Shown: positions 59,101 to 64,000 of the stretch, one piece after another
Numbering within the stretch: the first letter of the stretch is position 1
Layout: the number at the start of each line of letters is the position of its first letter
Assembly: GCA_039621445.1 (NCBI GenBank)
Contig: CP154955.1
Location: 16,286,691 to 16,350,690 of the forward strand
Length of the DNA: 64,000 nucleotides
Direction: 5' to 3'
Source of the DNA: Euglena gracilis
Taxonomy: Eukaryota; Euglenida; Euglenophyceae; Euglenales
Made by a program: the position numbers and the translations under genes
The notes under the pieces: model-generated
Seen by the model: the letters and a program-made list of their open reading frames with translations, nothing else
Told to the model about the DNA's origin: nothing
Database searches by the model: none

Positions 59101-61459
59101 CGGGGCTGGAGCACCGCCTTTCTGGGTTGTGGCCACACCTTCAGTGCAGCAGCAAGGCCGTGACGCTGCTGGACGAAGTGGGAGAGGCGGTGGGCGGTGC
59201 GGGAGTTGGCGAGCACAGACCCGTCCAGCAGGTTGACCTCCACCCGACCCCACGCCCCCGCTTGAACGGGAAGCGGGGGCCTGTGCCGTGCCGGTTGACT
59301 GCGGGGCAGGCGACGGACGAAAAGCGGAATCGCCCAACAACAAGGTTCGTGCTTCATTTGGGGGCAGGTGTTTTTTTTTAAGACCGGGGGAGTCCCCCCA
59401 CCCACCCCCTGGGGCCTCTAGGGGGTGGGGTCCCAGGGAACCCACCAACTTTTCCCCGAAAATGCCAAAAATCGCGAAAAATGCTAAAAATAGCACCTTT
59501 TTAAAATTTTCGGCGCCGAAAAGTATATACCAGGGGGGGGGGGCTCAGCCGGACCTACCCACCCTGCCCCCCCCTCCCCTCCAGGGGTCCAGGACTAAAA
59601 AAAACTCCTGTTTGGGGGGTGATCCAGCCATGGGGGTGGCCCAAGTGGTTCGTTCCCACTGGGGACTGGTGACTGGCAAACCAGGCTCCCCGGAGATGAA
59701 ACGAGGCGAGGGCCAGCTGAAAGCTTCAGAAGAATGAAAGCGCTGGTTGCCCCCCACCAAAATCAAAGAGGCGTTCTGTGTCCACACAGAAAAACCTATG
59801 CTTCGGCTTTCGGGGATGGCACTGGATTAATAGATAGATACACACATATGTATACATATACTGTTGTGCGGGGAGGTCCACCTTCCCAAATGCAAGCTGA
59901 TGGGGGTTTGGTTTTCGACAACATTTTGGGGGGGTTTCAATTTTTTTTTTAGGGACAGGATTAGGGTTACAATTACCGTTAAGAAGGGGACTGGGGTTTG
60001 GGTTAGGCCGACAGTTTGAGAGTTGGGCCGAAATCCGGCCAAAATTCTGCCCTAAATTTGGCCTAATTTCAGCCGAAATTTGGGCCAAACGGCCTAAATC
60101 CTAACCCCAACCCATTCCCAAACCCCAACTCTAACCCCATCCCTTTCAAATAACCCAAACCCGGACCTTGGACCAAGGGTAGGACTTCCGTACTGCACAT
60201 TTGTTCAGGACATCTCCGGCGGGGAGCGCGAAAACGCAGGCAATTGTTTTACGTATTAAATAATACATTTTTTTTAAAAAAAAATGTAGAACTTCAATTT
60301 ATTGATGATGAGTCACCCACCAGACATTACCGGTCCACCCGGGTTCCAACCCCCCCCTTGTTTAACTACTGGGCCCTCCCCCGGGGGGCCAGTAGTTAAG
60401 GGCTGTCTTGTATACATATAAATATGTAAATACAGTGCTCATTGCCGGGCGAAAATTGATGGGCCGTACACCGCCCCCCCCCCCCAGCACAAGTCGCATT
60501 TCGTGAGGGGAAACTCGGCAGGGGGCGGGGGGACACACGTCGACCCATCAGCCTCCCCCAGCGCGCCTTGACGTCCTTGCCGTACTTGCCCTCGTAGTAC
60601 TTCACCCGGTCCAGCCCCTACGGAACAGAAAGGCACAAAGCCTCTCACCGAGCTCATCGGATGCTCCCATCTGGCTGGGGACGGGGACAGGGGTTTTCCT
60701 GAGGACCCCGGGGGGAAAGGGGTCCATCTTATCAGCTGGAAAAGGTGCTGGTTGGAGAGAGAAAAGAAGGTGTTGGCTGGACGCCACCCAGGGGGGGTCT
60801 GGGGGGGGGGGGGGGGGCGGCTGCCAAGCTGACCCAACTGGCACTCAAAACCTACCGAAATCCAGCTTCAACCCAGAAATGCGATCCAACATCCAGCGAT
60901 AAACAAATATTGATGGTCAACGTTACCCCGGCAACGAAAACGTCCGTTGAGACTGCAGGAATGAGAAGGGAGCATCCACCCCGCCACTTTCAGTGCCTTT
61001 CAGCCTCAGCCCAGCTGAGGTGCGACGCAAGGTCGGAGGGGTCAAGTTCACAGGAATTTAGGCTGCTTAGTGCAAAAAAAAAAGGCCAGAAATGTACAGA
61101 AATGGAGGACAAAGGTTGCAAATTGTGCAGGGGCAGATTTGGGGAATCGATAAAAGTTTGCAGAAAGTAAAAGCAGGCAGTATCGGAACGGTATTTTCAG
61201 CCGCGAGCACCCCCCCCCCCGGGTGGAATCACAGCCCAATCAAAACAGCTGACAATGGGAGGCTTGGGTGTTTTTGTGCCCATGCTTCCGAAGACAGGAC
61301 AGGGGAGAGGACACCTCCAGCGGCAATGCAGGGTCCAGGAAGTAAGGCAACCATGTCACCTGTGTTGTATGGGTGAGTGCGTGTGCGTGCGTACGTGTGT
61401 GTGCGCGCGCGTGCGCGCATGCATGCATGCATGCGTGCGTGCATGTGTGTTTGTGCGTG

Positions 61460-61506
<47 letters not shown>

Positions 61507-63591
61507 CATGTGTGGGTGTGTATGTGTGTGATTGTGTGTGTACCAGAACGAGGGCAGGAGGGCAACACAGATGCCTCTGCCCCCCGTCTTGAATGCTTGG
61601 TCTCACAAAGGAGATATCATGTGACCAAAATGGAAGACCAGGCTTTCCGGCTCAAAGGTGAGCTATGCATGGCTTAAGAACCCCCGGGGGGAAGGGCTGT
61701 ACGGGAGGACCTGGTGGAGGAGGGTCGACCCCCACCCGGGAGGTGGGGGGGGGGGGGGTTTGGTCGACCCCCCCCCACCTGCCACAGCATTCTCACGGAT
61801 TTTTTTTAACAAATCCACCCGGCGCCGAAGGTACCGAGAAAAAAATTGGGGGTCTAAAATTGGTGCTCCCAGAAATACGGGAAGAGGTGGGGGGGTCGAC
61901 CCCCCCCCACCCACCACCCTGGCTGTTTGGCCGATTCCCGTTCTGCCCTGGGGTCCAGCCCAGAGGTAAAATCAGGGCTGGCTGGAAAAAAGCTGCTGGC
62001 TGACCACTCATATGGCCCGGGGTCGAACCGGGGACCAAAAAAAATCGAAACTGCAAAAATGCTCAAAAACTGGGAATTGTGCACAGCGGAACACCTCCTC
62101 AATGCAAGCACAGGTCCTCTAAGTCACTCTCTTAGAGCCCAGACTCGCACTTAATGGATATTTCTTTGTGATGGGTGTATGGGCACAAGTACACCGTTTT
62201 TGCGAAACCCCCGGGACCCTTTACCCTGACACACGGAGAACATTTTTCAAACTGTTTGCAACCCTCCATCAGAGGGATGTAATTCCGGGTTTGGTGCGCA
62301 TGTTCCTTGCCGAGTGGCGCGAAGAGGGCAGAGGGTGAGGTTGGTGCTCTCGGATGCTCTCGGAACAAGTGAGAAGCACACACCGACTGTTACGACACGG
62401 TGTCCGGTTTTTGAGGCAGTGGTCGGTGTGTGCCAAAGCGTGCTCGCTGTTGATGCGCGCGTATGCACAATTGCAGGCACAATCCACCGTATCCACCAAT
62501 TCATATTAAAGTACACTGACGGCTACCACAACCCTATGATGTTCTTGGACGTGATGAGCGTTGCTGCGCGCTTTGGCGCGCACGAACAAAATTCGGTTTG
62601 TGGGTGCTAAAGCGTGCAAGAACATTTCATCATTCGCTTCAAACTTGTGTGATGAGACACCGGTGCCGCTTGAGACATCATGTAAATATAGCATTGCTTA
62701 TCCACATGTTTTACAGACTCCTCCTCGTCCGTGACGGCTGGCCTCCTTTCTCTGGCTGCCGGTTGCCATGAACCGGTACCGCGTCGTCCCCCCCCCCCCA
62801 ATCTCACGCCCCAGTTGCGGGGAATAACGTGACCGCTTTGGTGGGTTCTGTTGCACCGAAGAAATCGATGCCGGCCTGGCGGGTGCTGAAGCATCAGCAG
62901 CTGATGTGGCTACAGCAGCGGAGCCCAAGCAGCGGCAGGGCCTTTGGGATCCTGAAATTGGTGCCGGCAGACGTGCACCATTATTGGGTGGCTGCGTACC
63001 CACCTTCAGGAGATCCTCCGTGCGCGCTATTGCGCAAATGAACCACTTGTGAATGTCTGCACGTACTTCATTTGCACCCTCGCACCCATGAGCAACGCCA
63101 CGTGCGCTTCAGTGCAAAATGAACCACCTCTGCCATCGGCGATCCACTGGCCTTTGACAGTTGTATATTTTCACCATCGTCTGTTTGCTGTGCCAGAGCA
63201 GAGAAAATATTCAACTCGCTTCCGGTTTATTCCTTTTCAAAAGATGACAGGTGGGCGCCGACCACAAACAAATATTGTTTGTCAAAGGTTGCGCTTCTTC
63301 CGGGTTCTTTTCAACAAAATTGGTTGTGCAGACCCCCAGGATAAGTTGGGTGGAGACACCCATCCCTTTCATTCCCTGCGAACCCGGCCGCCTAAGACTC
63401 TGCGTCCACCACACAAAGGCACAGTCCTTGAATGGCACACCAGGCACCAAAGGGGAGTTTGTTGGGGGGCCTACGCAACGAGGAAAAGAATGCCAGGCTA
63501 CCCAGCCTGGGGGTCACACGCCTCAAAGGAGTGCTCCGGGGTGGCGGCCATGGCGGCGTCCAGGGACTTCTTGCCCACCCAACACCACGGG
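53976..63591 (-). CDS. DsbA/FrnE-like thiol-disulfide protein, 5' exon outside window
   Basis: Seven exons join in phase: 63522-63591, 61315-61359, 60545-60617, 59139-59260, 57958-58062, 55367-55473 and 53976-54048 (TGA at 53976-53978), about 200 residues. The first visible exon opens inside the active-site motif: its first base finishes the codon before PWCWVGKKSLDAAM, giving CPWC if the missing exon ends in TG. Later segments follow the FrnE / 2-hydroxychromene-2-carboxylate isomerase order: WLPYFLDPALPLE, DRVKYYEGKYGKDV, LANSRTAHRLSHF, AVFRYNHKEGRNIGDP, the cis-Pro loop GVDGVPHFQFEG, and the closing LEPEEFRTIFRRL. Such proteins have a thioredoxin fold with a helical insert and handle disulfides or glutathione-linked isomerisation. 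With a CPWC pair an oxidoreductase role is favoured. The intron after 63522 starts with GC. Targeting cannot be judged without the N-terminus. Confidence 0.85.
54749..55254. mobile_element. GCGCAAATGCGC-hairpin family, copy B, with terminal inverted repeats
   Basis: The left end GGCGGCCGGATTCGCACATAAG and the right CTTAAGTGCGAATCCGGCTGCC are inverted with two mismatches. It shares TTTTTTCTTTGAAATGGGCGCATTTGCGC with copy A. The target duplication is unclear. Confidence 0.75.
55785..55808. repeat. Short telomere-like CCCTAA array
   Basis: CCTTAACCCTAACCCT, two or three units. Confidence 0.7.
56080..56195. repeat. (CATA)n, (CA)n and (TA)n microsatellite
   Basis: Runs in that order, plus TATATA after a short spacer. 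Confidence 0.95.
56216..56935. repeat. Telomere-like CCCTAA array split by a MITE
   Basis: CCCTAACCCTAACCTAACCCC lies left of 56,250, and CCCTAACCCCAACCCTACCCC right of 56,902. The two halves were one array before the insertion at 56250-56902. Confidence 0.8.
56250..56902. mobile_element. hAT-type MITE, TIR CAGGGCAGAACGGGAA, inserted in a telomere-like repeat
   Basis: The left end CAGGGCAGAACGGGAA is matched by the right end TTCCCGTTCTGCCCTG. The perfect 8-bp duplication CCCTAACC lies at 56242-56249 and 56903-56910. The interior has GTCGACCCCCCCACCCACC blocks and a GGCGCCTTCGGCGCC hairpin. Because the target itself is repetitive, the duplication is slightly weaker evidence here. Confidence 0.88.
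57110..57480. repeat. A-rich tract of TGCAAAAA words
   Basis: AATGCAAAAAAA and GTGCAAAA words recur throughout, followed by (CCCA)n at 57,510-57,540. Intronic in the FrnE-like gene. Confidence 0.8.
58095..58460. mobile_element. Possible C-run/G-run ended element related to 16832-17300
   Basis: The left side AACCCCCCAAAAAG..AATAAGACCC and the right GGTCTTATTTTGGGGGTT are inverted; ends resemble the element in the hAT gene. Confidence 0.5.
59365..59610. mobile_element. hAT-type MITE, TIR CAGGTGTTTTTTTTT, copy 3 of the poly-T family
   Basis: Starts CAGGTGTTTTTTTTT and ends AAAAAAAACTCCTG. The perfect 8-bp duplication TTTGGGGG lies at 59357-59364 and 59611-59618. It contains TTTTCGGCGCCGAAAA. 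Confidence 0.92.
60085..60150. repeat. Degenerate CCCTAA/CCCCAA tract
   Basis: CCTAACCCCAACCCATTCCCAAACCCC-like; a telomere-like or low-complexity remnant. Confidence 0.55.
61375..61545. repeat. GTGC/GCAT/GT microsatellite
   Basis: CGTGCGTGC, GCATGCATGCATG and (GT)n, directly beside the tiny exon 61315-61359 on its 5' side. Confidence 0.95.
61680..61951. mobile_element. Diverged copy of the CAGGGCAGAACGGGAA MITE
   Basis: It shares the right end TTCCCGTTCTGCCCTG, the GGTCGACCCCCCCC.ACCCACC blocks and the GGCGCCGAAGGTACC hairpin. The left end is decayed. Confidence 0.65.
62140..63400. mobile_element. GCGCAAATGCGC-hairpin repeat family, copy C
   Basis: 62,140-62,350 matches 31,550-31,740 (TTTCTTTG.GATGGGTG, GGGACCCT..ACCCTG.CACACGGA). 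62,750-63,020 matches 32,710-33,000, and 63,315-63,390 matches 33,730-33,815. Fewer hairpin cores than copy A. Intronic in the FrnE-like gene. Confidence 0.7.
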
Positions 63592-64000
63592 CTGTGCCGG
63601 AGGGGAGGGGGGCTGAGTCGGCTATCTCAGGGTGGCAACCCGTTAGATAGTTCTTCCAGGGGGCTGCCGTGTGAGTGTATGTATGTGTGTGGTATATATT
63701 GCATGTTACAGACGGATACATACACAAACATAAACTATATATACATCATATGCAGCGTGTTGTGGATGATTTCTGGGGAAGTTGGGAAGGTTGGCGAAAG
63801 ACATATGAAGCACCCAAAAAGATTTAAGAGTCCAATGGCAAAGATCAAGATGAGAAAAGCTCTTCCCGGCACAGAGGAAAATTGCAAATTGGTGCAATCA
63901 TCCTTGACAAAAAAAAGAAAATGACGTTCAAAAAACGTGCATTTTTTGAAATCCAAAAGAGCTTTCTGACCTTCGTTGAGGCGATTTTGTAGAAGATCAG
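63592..64000. other. Right-edge stretch, no exon recognised
   Basis: This should be intron between the CPWC exon and the missing first exon of the FrnE-like gene. It holds a short GTATGTGTGTG run near 63,675-63,695. Open frames here lack codon bias and recognisable protein. Confidence 0.5.

Overview
This is nuclear DNA of a eukaryote, probably a protist or alga with a large, repeat-loaded genome. Short exons (about 40-215 bp) whose third codon positions are mostly G or C sit between introns of roughly 0.3-4 kb. The introns are filled with microsatellites, G-runs, miniature inverted-repeat elements (MITEs) and foldback DNA. Introns end in CAG or another AG and begin with GT, or in at least three phase-supported cases with GC. 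No rRNA, tRNA, bacterial operon or CRISPR array was seen. I cannot name the species; weak GT/GC donors and GC-rich exons would suit several GC-rich microalgae.

All host exons I can support lie on the minus strand, so read from right to left. (1) 63,591-53,976: a DsbA/FrnE-like thiol-disulfide protein with a CPWC motif; its 5' exon lies beyond the window. (2) 52,961-39,140: a long phase-consistent exon chain, weakly resembling DUF4461/TCAIM-type proteins. (3) 35,936-29,305: another phase-consistent chain, weakly resembling the Mediator subunit MED1, with further isolated exons down to 21,122. (4) 19,534-6,953: a complete 13-exon model for a 474-residue protein with an N-terminal calcium-binding-type C2 domain and a C-terminal EndoU (XendoU) endoribonuclease domain. 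(5) 5,372-1: a gene with two C2 domains that runs off the left edge. Gene boundaries in (2) and (3) are not settled.

Transposable elements dominate the rest. A hAT DNA transposon (15,392-19,173, plus strand) sits in the first intron of the C2-EndoU gene. Its transposase is interrupted by a second hAT-type MITE with a perfect 8-bp target duplication. Eight more MITEs with hAT-like ends (CAG...CTG) and 8-bp duplications are scattered through the window, one nested in another and one inserted in a telomere-like repeat. A TTAA-flanked AATATAAGAAACCCC element occurs twice. A separate repeat family, found at 31.5-33.8, 54.75-55.25 and 62.1-63.4 kb, is partly built of hairpins around GCGCAAATGCGC-like cores. 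Very long (GT)n, (GTGC)n, (GCGGT)n and (CACT)n tracts occupy 12.9-14.0, 26.8-28.45, 29.6-30.2, 48.15-48.86 and 49.75-51.5 kb.

Coordinates of exons were set by hand from splice dinucleotides and reading-phase agreement; no alignment or RNA evidence was available.
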